Origin: Cedecea davisae DSM 4568
Lineage (GTDB): Bacteria; Pseudomonadota; Gammaproteobacteria; Enterobacterales; Enterobacteriaceae
Assembly (NCBI RefSeq): GCF_000412335.2
Contig: NZ_KE161030.1
Coordinates: 1,082,515 to 1,146,514 of the forward strand
Direction: 5' to 3'
Length of the DNA: 64,000 nucleotides
Position numbers and translations under genes: made by a program. Under the pieces are notes generated by a model. The model saw nothing but the letters and a program-made list of their open reading frames with translations, was not told where the DNA came from and searched no databases. Of this stretch, positions 9,557-19,039 are shown one piece after another (position 1 is the stretch's first letter; each line of letters starts with the position of its first letter).

Positions 9557-10843
9557 TCAGATAAAGAAGTCAGGATTTTCTACGGCCAGCGAAACCGCAT
9601 CAATAAGCTTATCAAGCTGTTCCGGCTCAATAACATAAGGCGGCATCAGGTAAATCAGGCGGCCAAATGGACGTATCCACACGCCGTGTTCAACGAAGAA
9701 GCGCTGCAACGCCGCCATGTTGACCGGGCGGTGGGTTTCTACAACGCCTATTGCGCCGAGTACCCGCACATCCGCAACTTGCTCACCTGATGCCAGCGGC
9801 AGCAAACCTTCGCGTAGCCTGGTTTCGATGGACTCAACCTGGTGTTGCCAGTCGCCGCTTTCCAGCAGCGCGAGGCTTTCGCTTGCCACCGCACAGGCGA
9901 GCGGGTTGCCCATAAATGTGGGGCCATGCATAAAGCATCCGGCTTCGCCGTTGCTGATGGTCTCCGCAACGTTGCGTGTGGCCAGAGTGGCCGAAAGAGT
10001 CATGGTCCCGCCGGTCAGGGCTTTGCCCAGGCAAAGAATATCCGGCGCAATTCCCGCGTGTTCACAGGCGAACAGCTTCCCGGTACGCCCGAAGCCGGTC
10101 GCTATCTCATCGGCTATCAGCAATATGCCCTCGCGGTCGCACATGCGTCGGATGCGGCGTAGCCATTCCGGATGGTAGAAACGCATTCCTCCCGCACCCT
10201 GAACTACGGGCTCCAGGATAACGGCGGCAATTTCGTGCCGATGAGCGGCCATCAGTCGTGCAAAAGGCACAATATCCATTTCATCCCAGTCATCCTCAAA
10301 ACCGCACTGCGGAGCGGGAGCAAAAATATTCTCCGGCAGATAACCCTGCCACAGGCTATGCATCGAGTTTTCAGGATCGCACACCGACATTGCGCCAAAG
10401 GTGTCGCCGTGGTAGCCGTTGCGGAAGGTGAGGAAGCGCTGACGCGGCTCGCCTTTAGCGTGCCAGTATTGCAGCGCCATTTTCATCGCCACTTCAACCG
10501 CTACGGAACCTGAGTCCGCCAGAAATACACATTCCAGCGGGGCGGGCGTCATGGCAACGAGTTTGCGGCACAGCTCTACAGCCGGGGGATGAGTAATCCC
10601 GCCAAACATCACATGCGACATGCTGTCGATTTGCTGTTTCATCGCCTGGTTCAGGCGCGGGTGGTTATAGCCGTGAATCGTGGCCCACCAGGAGGACATA
10701 CCGTCCACAAGCCTGCGGCCATCGGCAAGTTTTAGCTCGCATCCGGCGGCGGCAACTACCGGATAAACCGGCAGCGGCTGGCTCATTGAAGTGTAAGGAT
10801 GCCAGATATGATGTTGGTCGAACGCTAAATCAGCAGGGGTCAT
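9557..10843 (-). CDS. bioA: Adenosylmethionine-8-amino-7-oxononanoate aminotransferase BioA
   Basis: A 428-residue PLP enzyme converting KAPA to DAPA in biotin synthesis, using S-adenosylmethionine as amino donor. Class III aminotransferase motifs are present: HPYTSM near the N-terminus, [28 protein letters not shown], and the PLP lysine in [10 protein letters not shown] (about residue 275). It is transcribed divergently from bioBFCD from a shared BirA operator. Confidence 0.96.
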   Translation of the reverse strand: MTPADLAFDQHHIWHPYTSMSQPLPVYPVVAAAGCELKLADGRRLVDGMSSWWATIHGYNHPRLNQAMKQQIDSMSHVMFGGITHPPAVELCRKLVAMTPAPLECVFLADSGSVAVEVAMKMALQYWHAKGEPRQRFLTFRNGYHGDTFGAMSVCDPENSMHSLWQGYLPENIFAPAPQCGFEDDWDEMDIVPFARLMAAHRHEIAAVILEPVVQGAGGMRFYHPEWLRRIRRMCDREGILLIADEIATGFGRTGKLFACEHAGIAPDILCLGKALTGGTMTLSATLATRNVAETISNGEAGCFMHGPTFMGNPLACAVASESLALLESGDWQHQVESIETRLREGLLPLASGEQVADVRVLGAIGVVETHRPVNMAALQRFFVEHGVWIRPFGRLIYLMPPYVIEPEQLDKLIDAVSLAVENPDFFI

Positions 10844-10851
10844 AGGGTGAC

Positions 10852-10885
10852 TTGTAAACCATTTAAAAAAGATTTAGGTTTACAA
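10852..10885. promoter_or_regulatory. BirA biotin operator between bioA and bioB
   Basis: TTGTAAACC (10852-10860) and its exact inverted copy GGTTTACAA (10877-10885), separated by 16 bases, form the canonical BirA operator in the bioA-bioB divergent promoter. It implies repression of both arms by biotinyl-AMP-bound BirA. Confidence 0.95.
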
Positions 10886-10932
10886 GTATAACGTCAATCG
10901 ATGGTCTATAACACCCTTTTTGGAGATGCCCA

Positions 10933-11973
10933 ATGGCTCACCACGCACGCTGGTCAATGTCGCAGGTTACTGCTTTATTTCAAAAACCTCTGCTGGACTT
11001 ACTGTTTGAAGCTCAGCAGATTCACCGTCAACACTTCGACTCGCGGCAGGTTCAGGTCAGCACGCTGTTGTCGATAAAGACCGGTGCCTGCCCGGAAGAC
11101 TGCAAATATTGCCCGCAAAGCTCGCGCTACAAAACCGGCCTTGAGGCTGAGAGATTAATGGAAGTTGAGCAGGTTCTCGAGTCTGCCCGCAAAGCGCGAA
11201 ACGCGGGTTCTACCCGATTCTGCATGGGGGCGGCGTGGAAAAACCCGCATGAGCGCGATATGCCTTATCTCGAGCAAATGGTGCAGGGAGTTCGTGCTAT
11301 GGGGCTGGAAACCTGCATGACGCTCGGCACGTTAACCGAGGGCCAGGCCCAGCGCCTTGCGTCGGCGGGGCTGGATTACTACAACCACAATCTGGACACC
11401 TCGCCTGAGTTCTACGGCAACATCATTACCACAAGAACCTACCAGGAACGCCTGGACACGCTGGGTAAAGTTCGTGACGCCGGGATTAAAGTTTGCTCGG
11501 GCGGGATAGTAGGCCTCGGTGAAACCGTGACCGACCGTGCCGGGCTGCTGCTGCAATTAGCGAATTTACCGACTCCGCCGGAAAGCGTGCCGATTAATAT
11601 GCTGGTGAAGGTTAAAGGCACGCCGCTGGCGGATAATGAAGATGTGGATGCGTTTGATTTTATTCGTACTATTGCCGTTGCCCGGATTATGATGCCGCAG
11701 TCTTATGTTCGTCTTTCCGCCGGGCGCGAGCAGATGAGCGAGCAGACCCAGGCTATGTGTTTCATGGCCGGGGCAAACTCGATTTTCTATGGCTGCAAAC
11801 TGCTCACCACGCCAAACCCGGAAGAAGACAAAGATCTCCAGCTGTTCCGCAAGCTGGGCCTGAATCCGCAGCAAACCACCACCGAAATGGGTGATAACGA
11901 GCAGCAGGAGCAACTGGCTGGCCAGCTTCTGAACGCCGATACCGACAGTTATTACAACGCGGCGGCGGTATGA
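10933..11973 (+). CDS. bioB: Biotin synthase BioB
   Basis: A 346-residue radical-SAM enzyme that inserts sulfur into dethiobiotin. The 4Fe-4S motif CxxxCxxC is at C53, C57 and C60 ([12 protein letters not shown]). The [12 protein letters not shown] and conserved arginine-containing segments ([12 protein letters not shown]) of the 2Fe-2S site region are present. It is first gene of bioBFCD, with overlap into bioF (ATGA). Confidence 0.97.
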   Translation: MAHHARWSMSQVTALFQKPLLDLLFEAQQIHRQHFDSRQVQVSTLLSIKTGACPEDCKYCPQSSRYKTGLEAERLMEVEQVLESARKARNAGSTRFCMGAAWKNPHERDMPYLEQMVQGVRAMGLETCMTLGTLTEGQAQRLASAGLDYYNHNLDTSPEFYGNIITTRTYQERLDTLGKVRDAGIKVCSGGIVGLGETVTDRAGLLLQLANLPTPPESVPINMLVKVKGTPLADNEDVDAFDFIRTIAVARIMMPQSYVRLSAGREQMSEQTQAMCFMAGANSIFYGCKLLTTPNPEEDKDLQLFRKLGLNPQQTTTEMGDNEQQEQLAGQLLNADTDSYYNAAAV

Positions 11974-13124
11974 GCTGGCAGCAGCGCATCGAAGCAGCAT
12001 TAAGTGAGCGCCGCGCCAGCGCCAGCTTTCGCACCAGGCAGGCCAGTACGGCCGGAAACGGGCGTTTTTTCTCCTGTAACGGTCGCCAGTATCTTAATTT
12101 TTCCAGCAATGACTACCTGGGGCTAAGCCAGCACCCAGAAATTGTAAACGCCTGGCAAAAAGGTGCCGCGCAGTACGGCGTTGGCAGCGGAGGTTCCGGG
12201 CACGTTACCGGGTACAGCATCGAGCACCAGCGTTTTGAGCAGCGGCTGGCAGAGTGGTTGGGTTTTGAACGGGCGCTGTTGTTTATCTCCGGCTATAGCG
12301 CCAACCAGGCGGCGATCTCCGCCCTTGGGAAAAAGCCGGACAGCATCATCGCGGATAAGCTCTGCCACGCCTCCATGATGGAGGCGGCGATGCAAAGCCC
12401 GGCGCAATTACGCAGATTCAGGCATAACGATGTTGAGGCGCTTACCGCTCTGCTTGATAAATCTCATGGCGGCGAGCAGTTGGTGCTTAGCGAAGGGATT
12501 TTCAGCATGGATGGTGACGCTGCGCCACTCCAGGAAATGAGCAACATCGTGCGGCAGGCCGGCGGCTGGCTGATGGTGGATGACGCTCACGGTATCGGCG
12601 TAATGGGCGATGAGGGGCGTGGCAGCTGTTATGCTCAGTCTATTCGGCCGGAAATACTGGTTGTTACTTTCGGCAAAGCTTTTGGTGCCAGCGGCGCTGC
12701 CGTGCTGTGTCGTCAGGACGTGGCGGATTATTTGCTGCAATTTGCCCGCCATCTGATTTACAGCACCTCAATGCCACCGGCCCAGGCTGCGGCTCTAAAT
12801 GCGGCGTTAACGGTTGTTCAGAAGGGTGATGCCTTGCGCGAGCAACTTAAGGCTAACATCCAGCGTTTTCGGCGCGGTGCGGAGCAGCTCTCCCTGGCTC
12901 TGGCCGACTCAAACAGCGCCATTCAGCCGCTGATAGTTGGTGAAAATCAGCGAACTTTGGATCTGGCAGCCTGCCTGCGCGAGCGTGGTTTTTGGCTCAC
13001 GGCTATCCGCCCGCCAACCGTCCCGCCCGGCAGCGCCCGCCTGCGCATTACTCTCACCGCGTCGCATACGGAAAATGATATCGACGAACTGCTGGAGGCG
13101 CTCCATGACGAAGCGGGTCGATAA
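11970..13124 (+). CDS. bioF: 8-amino-7-oxononanoate synthase BioF
   Basis: A 384-residue PLP-dependent alpha-oxoamine synthase condensing pimeloyl-ACP with alanine. Visible motifs are [33 protein letters not shown] and the PLP-lysine region [14 protein letters not shown] (Lys about residue 236). It overlaps bioB by four bases and bioC by twenty. Confidence 0.96.
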   Translation: MSWQQRIEAALSERRASASFRTRQASTAGNGRFFSCNGRQYLNFSSNDYLGLSQHPEIVNAWQKGAAQYGVGSGGSGHVTGYSIEHQRFEQRLAEWLGFERALLFISGYSANQAAISALGKKPDSIIADKLCHASMMEAAMQSPAQLRRFRHNDVEALTALLDKSHGGEQLVLSEGIFSMDGDAAPLQEMSNIVRQAGGWLMVDDAHGIGVMGDEGRGSCYAQSIRPEILVVTFGKAFGASGAAVLCRQDVADYLLQFARHLIYSTSMPPAQAAALNAALTVVQKGDALREQLKANIQRFRRGAEQLSLALADSNSAIQPLIVGENQRTLDLAACLRERGFWLTAIRPPTVPPGSARLRITLTASHTENDIDELLEALHDEAGR

Positions 13125-13863
13125 AGCCGCGGTGGCGGCCGCATTCGGGCGGGCGGCGGGAAGCTATGAACGCTTCGCCGACCTACAGCGAATGAGCGGT
13201 GATTATTTGTTAGAGAGTCTGGAGAACAGACCCGCAGGGCGCGTGCTGGACGCTGGGTGCGGCACCGGCTGGTATAGCCGGGTCTGGCGGGCCAGAGGAA
13301 GCGAAGTACTGGCGCTCGATCTCGCGCGTGAAATGCTGCTCCAGTGCCAGCAAACGCAGTCCGCACATCGGTTTATCGAAGGGGATATTGAGTCAATCCC
13401 GCTGCCGTCAGAGACGGTGGATCTGGCCTGGAGCAACCTCGCCATGCAGTGGTGTAGCAGCCTCCATCAGGGCCTGGCCGAGCTTTATCGGGTGACTAAA
13501 CCCGGCGGCAGCGTAGCTTTTACTACTCTGGCGAGCGGCTCATTGCCTGAATTGCAACAGGCCTGGCTGGGAGTGGACGAGCGGCCGCATGCCAATAAGT
13601 TTTTATCCGTTGCCGAAGTCGAGCATGCCTGTAGCCCGTGGCGAACAGCGTTAACGAGCCGAACGATAAGCCAAACGTTTCCAGACGTAATGAGCGCCAT
13701 GCGCTCGCTCAAGGGCGTTGGCGCGACGCACCTGCATGACGGCAGAAAAAATACGCTAATGACCCGCGGGCAGCTTCAACGCCTGAGTGAGGCATGGCCG
13801 CAGCACGAAGGGCAGTATGCCCTTAGCTGGCAGATAATTTTTGGAGTAATAGAACGTGATTAA
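13105..13863 (+). CDS. bioC: Malonyl-ACP O-methyltransferase BioC
   Basis: A 252-residue SAM methyltransferase that caps malonyl-ACP so fatty-acid synthesis can build the pimeloyl chain. Motif I is [13 protein letters not shown] (about 46-58), followed by [10 protein letters not shown], and the conserved [11 protein letters not shown] and [13 protein letters not shown] start at the ATG at 13105, giving [21 protein letters not shown], which aligns with E. coli BioC; an upstream frame extension lies within bioF. The 20-base overlap with bioF suggests coupling. Confidence 0.95.
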   Translation: MTKRVDKAAVAAAFGRAAGSYERFADLQRMSGDYLLESLENRPAGRVLDAGCGTGWYSRVWRARGSEVLALDLAREMLLQCQQTQSAHRFIEGDIESIPLPSETVDLAWSNLAMQWCSSLHQGLAELYRVTKPGGSVAFTTLASGSLPELQQAWLGVDERPHANKFLSVAEVEHACSPWRTALTSRTISQTFPDVMSAMRSLKGVGATHLHDGRKNTLMTRGQLQRLSEAWPQHEGQYALSWQIIFGVIERD

Positions 13864-14539
13864 AAAATGGTTTGTTACCGGAACCGATACTGAAGTAGGT
13901 AAAACCGTTGCCAGCTGCGCACTTCTTCAGGCGGCAACCGCCGCAGGATACCGCTCGGTGGGCTATAAGCCGGTTGCATCAGGCAGCGAAATGACGCCTG
14001 AAGGGATCCGCAACAGTGATGCACTCGCGCTCCAGCGCAACAGTTCGGTGCTCGTTCCCTATCCGCAGATTAATCCTCTGGCGTTTATCGAACCGACTTC
14101 ACCGCACATTGTTAGCGCCGAAGAGCAGCGGCCTATCACTTTTTCCGCCATGTCCGAAGGGCTGGAGAACCTGGCGACTAAGGCCGACTGGGTTCTGGTA
14201 GAGGGAGCGGGAGGCTGGCTCACGCCGCTGTCTGAAACCACAACCTTTGCGCAATGGGTGGCTACAGAGCAATTGCCGGTGATTCTCGTCGTCGGCGTGA
14301 AGCTCGGCTGCATTAATCACGCGCTGTTGACCGCACACGCCGTGCAGTCTGCTGGTTTAACGCTGGCTGGGTGGGTTGCCAACGGCGTACAACCCGCGGG
14401 TAAACGGCATGCGGAATATATGGCGACGCTAAAACAGCGGCTGGCGGCTCCGCTATTGGGAGAAATTCCGTGGCAACCACAAATTAGCGAAGAAACGCCG
14501 CTGGGTCACTATATCGATCTCTCCGTGATTGCGGTCTGA
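13856..14539 (+). CDS. bioD: Dethiobiotin synthetase BioD
   Basis: A 227-residue ATP-dependent carboxylase closing the ureido ring of dethiobiotin. P-loop GTDTEVGKT lies at about residues 8-16. KPVASGSE, VEGAGGW and the C-terminal VANGVQP segments match the family. The start codon is GTG, eight bases inside bioC, and it is the last gene of the bio operon. Confidence 0.95.
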   Translation: MIKKWFVTGTDTEVGKTVASCALLQAATAAGYRSVGYKPVASGSEMTPEGIRNSDALALQRNSSVLVPYPQINPLAFIEPTSPHIVSAEEQRPITFSAMSEGLENLATKADWVLVEGAGGWLTPLSETTTFAQWVATEQLPVILVVGVKLGCINHALLTAHAVQSAGLTLAGWVANGVQPAGKRHAEYMATLKQRLAAPLLGEIPWQPQISEETPLGHYIDLSVIAV

Positions 14540-14564
14540 CTCGCATCATTTCCGCAAAAAAAGT

Positions 14565-14597
14565 AAGGCCCGCTGCCCGGCTTCGGGCCTTCTTCCA
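14565..14597 (+). terminator. Probable terminator of the bio operon
   Basis: AAGGCCCG (14565-14572) pairs with CGGGCCTT (14584-14591) around an 11-base loop that can also pair internally. A mixed T-rich tail (CTTCC...TTTT) follows. It is weaker than the other terminators here. Confidence 0.55.
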
Positions 14598-14667
14598 CTT
14601 TTGAACTTCCCCGAAAAACAAACCTTCTTCCAAAACGATAGGGAGCGTAGAGTATTTCATCGTTAGA

Positions 14668-14683
14668 GTTGTCACCGGACAAC
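14668..14683. promoter_or_regulatory. Inverted repeat upstream of the HicA-like pair, possible operator
   Basis: GTTGTC-ACCG-GACAAC is a perfect 6-bp-arm inverted repeat 33 bases before the HicA-like start. Toxin-antitoxin promoters are often bound by the DNA-binding antitoxin at such repeats. The role is inferred. Confidence 0.4.
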
Positions 14684-14715
14684 CATTGTGAGATGCTTAT
14701 TTAGCCGGAGGGAAT

Positions 14716-14976
14716 ATGGCAAGAAGAAAGCACCCGGTAAAAGAGATAGAAGCGGCATTATGCTATGCCGAATTTCAGGGATGGCGGGTTAAACAAGGCG
14801 GATCGCACTGCTGGGGCAAGCTTCTATGCCCGTGGAACGATAAGACGTGCCGCTGCGGCGAGTTTTGCATCAGCTGCGTGTGGAGTACTCCACGAAGCGA
14901 GGGAAATCACGCCAGGCAAATCCGTAGGGTAGTGGACGGGTGTGCAAATACTACATCCCAAAATGTGCTGCACTAA
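14716..14976 (+). CDS. HicA-like small basic protein, cysteine-rich (putative mRNA-interferase toxin)
   Basis: An 86-residue basic protein with a strong GGAGGG site. The layout resembles HicA toxins: an N-terminal helix (VKEIEAALCYAEFQGW), then RVKQGGSHCWGKL with the GSH motif that carries the catalytic histidine in HicA, a strand region, and a C-terminal helix (NHARQIRRVVDGC). Unlike typical HicA it has an insert with clustered cysteines (CPWNDKTCRCGEFCISC), which could bind metal. It is fourteen bases upstream of an HTH protein, in the usual toxin-first order of hicAB. Toxin function is an inference. Confidence 0.6.
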   Translation: MARRKHPVKEIEAALCYAEFQGWRVKQGGSHCWGKLLCPWNDKTCRCGEFCISCVWSTPRSEGNHARQIRRVVDGCANTTSQNVLH

Positions 14977-14990
14977 AAGGAGAGCTAAAC

Positions 14991-15509
14991 ATGGCGGAAT
15001 ATACCTTCACGTTGATTTTCAGCCTGCCGAATAACCAGAAGGATCCGGAACAGTGGGTTGCCGCGCTGGGCGCCGGTGGCTGCGATGACGCGCTTATCGG
15101 CATTGGCGTTACCGGGCGTGTAGCGTTGAACTTCATTCGCGAGGCGGCAAATGCCGAAGAAGCGCTGGTTAGCGCAATACAGGACGTATTAAGAGCCGTT
15201 CCTGGGGCAACCTTAGTTGAAGCCGCTCCGGACCTGGTTGGCCTGACGGATGTGGCCGAGCTGCTGGGATTCACTCGGCAGTACATCCGCAAAGTTATGG
15301 TCACGCGAGAAGCTTTTCCGCTGCCGGTACACGACGGTAAAACAGCGCTCTGGAATCTGGAAACCGTACTGCGCTGGATGCGAGCCAATCGGGTAATGGC
15401 GGTGCCTGCGCCGCTGCTGGAAATTGCAGTCGTCACCCGCCAGTGCAATCTGCGCCGTGCGCTGGGCGCACTGAATCCGGCATTTCAACACCAACTGGAT
15501 AATCTTTAG
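14991..15509 (+). CDS. HTH protein paired with the HicA-like gene (putative antitoxin/repressor)
   Basis: A 172-residue protein. The N-terminal half (about 1-80: YTFTLIFSLPNN, GGCDDALIGIGVTGRVALNFIREA) looks like an alpha/beta domain with a HicB-like sensor character. The C-terminal half (about 85-140: LTDVAELLGFTRQYIRKVM, FPLPVHDGKTALWNLETVLRWM) is a MerR/excisionase-type winged helix-turn-helix. I chose the ATG at 14991, which has an AAGGAGAG site; a longer in-frame reading overlaps the upstream gene. Convergent with the ABC ATPase gene, four bases apart. Antitoxin function is inferred from context. Confidence 0.65.
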   Translation: MAEYTFTLIFSLPNNQKDPEQWVAALGAGGCDDALIGIGVTGRVALNFIREAANAEEALVSAIQDVLRAVPGATLVEAAPDLVGLTDVAELLGFTRQYIRKVMVTREAFPLPVHDGKTALWNLETVLRWMRANRVMAVPAPLLEIAVVTRQCNLRRALGALNPAFQHQLDNL

Positions 15510-15513
15510 CGCT

Positions 15514-16224
15514 TCACGGCTCCAGCCAGTCGGAGACGAGCCTGTCATCAAGCTGTGCGACATCGCCCTGAGCAACATTCCTGCCCTTATGCAGCAGGCA
15601 GAACTTGTCCGCAACCCGGCGAATAAACGGCAATCGCTGTTCGACCAGCAAAATAGTCAGCCCAAAATCGTGATTTAAGCGGCGGATAAGGTTGACCATT
15701 TCATTGATAAACCTCTGGCCACTGCCGAGCGTGGGCTCGTCCAGAATCAGCAATTTAGGCTGCAGGACAAGGGCCCGTGCCAGCGCCAGCTGCTGGCGCG
15801 TATCAACCTGTAGTTCACCGCTCCTGACCTGCCGCAGGCCGTATAGCTCGGGGAACAGATCATAGATAAGCGGGGGAATAACGCCAGGAGCCTGCTGGCC
15901 TGCCATCATGGCGATTTGTAGGTTCTCTTCGACGGTGAGCTGGGAAAAAATACGCCGATCCTGCGGTACATACCCGATACCCAGGGCAGTACGTCCTTCG
16001 ACAGGTTTGTCCAGCATGTTTTCGGGCGGGTGGCCGGCCTCCTGCCACAGCATGCTTCCGCTCTGCACGGGTAAATAACCCGCAATGCAGTTTACCAGCG
16101 TGGTTTTTCCCTGCCCGGGGGCGCCAAGCACGCAGGTGCATTCACCCGGAGCCAGCTCAAGGTCGAGGTTCCATAATATATGATTGTCGCCGTAGAACTG
16201 ATTCACTGCGCGAAGGCTCAGCAT
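15514..16224 (-). CDS. Orphan UrtE/LivF-type ABC transporter ATPase with degenerate signature
   Basis: A 236-residue ATPase most like the urea (UrtE) and branched-chain amino-acid (LivF) transporter subunits. Walker A is GAPGQGKT (34-41), the Q-loop is GYVPQDRRIFSQLTVEENL (84-102), Walker B is LLILDEPT (158-165) and the terminal motif is LLVEQRLPF. The ABC signature LSGG is replaced by LQVD (138-141) before TRQQLALARAL, which should impair ATP hydrolysis if no partner supplies a good C-loop. No permease or binding protein is nearby. The start has an AAGGAG site, and a sigma-54 promoter lies about 45 bases upstream. The transported substrate is unknown. Confidence 0.75.
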   Translation of the reverse strand: MLSLRAVNQFYGDNHILWNLDLELAPGECTCVLGAPGQGKTTLVNCIAGYLPVQSGSMLWQEAGHPPENMLDKPVEGRTALGIGYVPQDRRIFSQLTVEENLQIAMMAGQQAPGVIPPLIYDLFPELYGLRQVRSGELQVDTRQQLALARALVLQPKLLILDEPTLGSGQRFINEMVNLIRRLNHDFGLTILLVEQRLPFIRRVADKFCLLHKGRNVAQGDVAQLDDRLVSDWLEP

Positions 16225-16268
16225 TGTTTATCTCCTTGCTCGGGTGGAGGACTCCCCCATCAGAATTC

Positions 16269-16285
16269 TGCAATTAGCTTGCCAG
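16269..16285 (-). promoter_or_regulatory. Sigma-54 (RpoN) promoter of the UrtE-like gene
   Basis: On the minus strand CTGGCAAGCTAATTGCA has GG and GC exactly ten bases apart and fits the -24/-12 consensus YTGGCACGRNNNTTGCW closely. It points to the UrtE-like gene, about 45 bases from its start. Confidence 0.72.
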
Positions 16286-16381
16286 CAAGGCGATAAAGCC
16301 TGAAAAAATCCCCAATTCCAGGATAAAACGCAGAATTTAGATCCTCACAATGCCGTGCCTGGGTGTTTTTTGCCGGTTCGC

Positions 16382-16398
16382 TGCACCCGGTGAGTGCT
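16382..16398. promoter_or_regulatory. NtrC-type enhancer site
   Basis: TGCACCCGGTGAGTGCT matches the NtrC site consensus TGCACYNNNNNRGTGCA except for the last base. It lies about 110 bases upstream of the sigma-54 promoter, a normal enhancer distance. A weaker repeat with TGCA...TGCA spaced two bases too short follows at 16406-16420. Confidence 0.6.
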
Positions 16399-16595
16399 TA
16401 AAAAGTGCAAGTTTGGTGCAACAAAAAGCGTTTTAACCTCAGGATATATCTTGATTTCGGGATCTGGTTCAAAGCTGCGGGGTATAGCGAAATAGAATGA
16501 ATAAAAGCAAAAAAATTAGCGAAAATTTTTTTTCACCCCTGGCACAGAAAAGATATGGGTTTTTCCGAGCGGCTAGCTAAAAGGGCTTGCCGCAG

Positions 16596-16618
16596 TTATC
16601 CACCATTCCTGTGGATAA
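16596..16618. promoter_or_regulatory. Inverted pair of DnaA boxes upstream of uvrB
   Basis: TTATCCACC (16596-16604) faces TGTGGATAA (16610-16618, reverse complement of the strong box TTATCCACA), separated by five bases. A DnaA-bound site upstream of uvrB has been reported in E. coli, so a regulatory role is plausible. Confidence 0.65.
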
Positions 16619-16920
16619 CCTTGTGCATTAGAGTTAGAAAACTTGACGAAAGCTAGAGCGGGCGCGGCCTGCGACCAAATTGGCGTTAAACCGGTCTTTG
16701 TGAAATATTTATTTAGATTCAATACGTTGAATAAAATCAACTGCTGCAATAAAAGTGTCAAACATCGAGGCCGTCATCTCCTTACCTCCCTTGACAAATG
16801 TTAAAAGGCGAAAAAATTTGGGGATAACCCTCAGTCGCTGGAGATTTGTCTGGCGAAGGGGGAAATTGTGGGAGGACTAAGCGGTTAAAATCATTGGCTG
16901 GCAGGCTTAGTAAAAATGAG

Positions 16921-16940
16921 AACTGGTGTTTTATACAGTT
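16921..16940. promoter_or_regulatory. LexA (SOS) box of uvrB
   Basis: AACTGGTGTTTTATACAGTT has the CTG-N10-CAG core with matching flanks, as in the SOS box of E. coli uvrB. It lies 75 bases before the uvrB start. Confidence 0.9.
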
Positions 16941-17015
16941 TTTCACTGGAAAAAATCGCGTTGCCGGGTAAAATTACACTCCGGCCCGCTCGTTTCTTCA
17001 TCAGGTAGCCCGTTC

Positions 17016-19031
17016 ATGAGTAAAGCGTTCAAACTTAATTCTGCATTTAAACCTTCGGGCGACCAGCCTGAGGCCATTAGTCGCCTGAAAGAAGGGCTGG
17101 AAGATGGCCTGGCGCACCAGACGCTGCTTGGCGTTACGGGTTCCGGTAAAACCTTCACCGTCGCAAACGTTATTGCTGACTTGCAGCGTCCAACAATGGT
17201 GCTGGCGCCTAATAAAACGCTGGCTGCTCAGCTGTACGGCGAGATGAAAGAGTTTTTCCCGGACAATGCGGTTGAGTTTTTTGTCTCTTACTACGACTAC
17301 TACCAGCCGGAAGCGTACGTCCCCAGCTCCGATACTTTTATCGAGAAAGATGCTTCGGTGAACGAACATATCGAGCAGATGCGCCTGTCTGCCACTAAAG
17401 CGCTGCTCGAACGCCGGGACGTGATTGTGGTGGCTTCGGTTTCGGCAATTTACGGTCTGGGCGATCCGGATCTCTATTTGAAGATGATGCTGCACCTGAC
17501 GAAGGGCATGATAATCGATCAGAGAGCGATCCTTCGCCGCCTCACCGAACTGCAATACACGCGCAACGATCAGGCTTTCCAGCGCGGTACTTTCCGCGTG
17601 CGGGGAGAGGTGGTCGATATCTTCCCGGCAGAGTCAGATGACCTGGCGCTGCGCGTTGAATTATTTGATGAGGAAGTTGAAAGGCTGTCTTTGTTCGATC
17701 CGCTGACGGGCCAAATTTCCCAAACCATCCAGCGTTTTACCATCTATCCAAAGTCGCATTACGTTACCCCGCGAGAGCGTATCGTGCAGGCGATGGAAGA
17801 CATTAAAGTTGAGCTGGCCGATCGCCGTAAGGTGCTGCTGGCCGACAATAAACTGCTGGAAGAACAGCGTATTGCCCAGCGTACCCAGTTCGATCTCGAG
17901 ATGATGAACGAGCTGGGTTACTGCTCTGGGATTGAAAACTACTCCCGCTATCTTTCCGGGCGCGGGCCTGGCGAGCCGCCGCCGACGCTGTTTGACTATC
18001 TCCCGGCGGACGGGCTGCTGGTGGTGGATGAGTCCCACGTGACCATTCCGCAAATCGGCGGTATGTATCGCGGTGACCGCGCGCGTAAAGAGACGCTGGT
18101 GGAATATGGCTTCCGCCTGCCGTCGGCGCTGGATAACCGTCCGCTGAAGTTTGAAGAGTTCGAGGCACTCGCGCCGCAAACCATTTATGTTTCGGCAACG
18201 CCCGGCAACTACGAGCTGGATAAATCCGGCAGTGAAATTGTCGATCAGGTGGTGCGTCCTACAGGGCTGCTGGATCCGATTATTGAAGTGCGTCCGGTGG
18301 CGACTCAGGTTGACGATCTGCTGTCGGAAATCCGCAAGCGCGTTGCCATCAACGAGCGTGTGCTGGTTACCACGCTCACCAAACGCATGGCGGAAGATCT
18401 TACCGAATATCTGGAAGAGCACGGCGAGCGCGTGCGCTATCTGCACTCGGATATCGACACCGTCGAACGCATGGAAATAATCCGCGATCTGCGTCTCGGC
18501 GAGTTTGACGTGCTGGTAGGGATCAACCTGCTGCGAGAAGGCCTGGATATGCCGGAAGTCTCGCTGGTGGCGATTCTCGATGCCGATAAAGAGGGTTTCC
18601 TGCGTTCCGAGCGTTCGCTGATCCAGACGATTGGCCGCGCCGCGCGTAACGTTAACGGTAAAGCCATTCTCTACGGCGATAAAATTACCGCCTCGATGGA
18701 GAAGGCCATTGGCGAGACCGAGCGCCGCCGCGAGAAACAGCAGCGCTACAACGAAGAGCACGGCATTACGCCGCAGGGCCTGAATAAACGCGTGGTGGAC
18801 GTGCTGAAGCTTGGCGAAGGCATGGCTAAAACTAAAGGCAGGATGAAGACCAAAGCGCGCAGCGTGATTGAAGATGATGAAATCGTCCTGACGCCGAAAG
18901 CGCTCCAGCAGAAAATTCATCAGCTGGAAGCGAAAATGCTGGAGCATGCGCAAAATCTGGAGTTTGAGGAGGCGGCGCAGATTCGCGACCAGCTTCATCA
19001 ACTGCGAGAGTTGTTTATCGCCGCTTCCTGA
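17016..19031 (+). CDS. uvrB: Excinuclease ABC subunit UvrB
   Basis: A 671-residue DNA-repair helicase-like protein that verifies damage with UvrA and recruits UvrC. Walker A is GVTGSGKT (39-46), the beta-hairpin is [15 protein letters not shown] (about 90-104), DEAD-box-type motif II is VVDESH, and IGRAARN is motif VI. The C-terminal UVR coiled coil ([24 protein letters not shown]) binds UvrC. The ATG at 17016 gives [18 protein letters not shown], as in E. coli; the frame is open 30 codons further upstream but that overlaps the LexA box region. Confidence 0.97.
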   Translation: MSKAFKLNSAFKPSGDQPEAISRLKEGLEDGLAHQTLLGVTGSGKTFTVANVIADLQRPTMVLAPNKTLAAQLYGEMKEFFPDNAVEFFVSYYDYYQPEAYVPSSDTFIEKDASVNEHIEQMRLSATKALLERRDVIVVASVSAIYGLGDPDLYLKMMLHLTKGMIIDQRAILRRLTELQYTRNDQAFQRGTFRVRGEVVDIFPAESDDLALRVELFDEEVERLSLFDPLTGQISQTIQRFTIYPKSHYVTPRERIVQAMEDIKVELADRRKVLLADNKLLEEQRIAQRTQFDLEMMNELGYCSGIENYSRYLSGRGPGEPPPTLFDYLPADGLLVVDESHVTIPQIGGMYRGDRARKETLVEYGFRLPSALDNRPLKFEEFEALAPQTIYVSATPGNYELDKSGSEIVDQVVRPTGLLDPIIEVRPVATQVDDLLSEIRKRVAINERVLVTTLTKRMAEDLTEYLEEHGERVRYLHSDIDTVERMEIIRDLRLGEFDVLVGINLLREGLDMPEVSLVAILDADKEGFLRSERSLIQTIGRAARNVNGKAILYGDKITASMEKAIGETERRREKQQRYNEEHGITPQGLNKRVVDVLKLGEGMAKTKGRMKTKARSVIEDDEIVLTPKALQQKIHQLEAKMLEHAQNLEFEEAAQIRDQLHQLRELFIAAS

Positions 19032-19039
19032 TACTCCGT

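Larger units (their letters stand above)
16225..17015. other. 791-base intergenic region between the UrtE-like ATPase and uvrB
   Basis: No convincing gene is present. The left part carries a minus-strand sigma-54 promoter and an NtrC-like site. The middle has paired DnaA boxes (16596-16618). The right end has the uvrB LexA box. The AT-rich stretch around 16500-16560 and 16680-16760 may hold further uvrB promoter elements. Confidence 0.6.

Noticed and set aside
16406-16420. Second NtrC-like site TGCAAGTTTGGTGCA
   Set aside because: Its half-sites are two bases closer than in the consensus, so I did not list it as a separate NtrC site.
17661-19001. 446-codon open frame antisense to uvrB
   Set aside because: It mirrors the codon pattern of uvrB, has no ribosome site and encodes a His/Arg/Gln-rich low-complexity-like product; the sense strand is an unmistakable UvrB.
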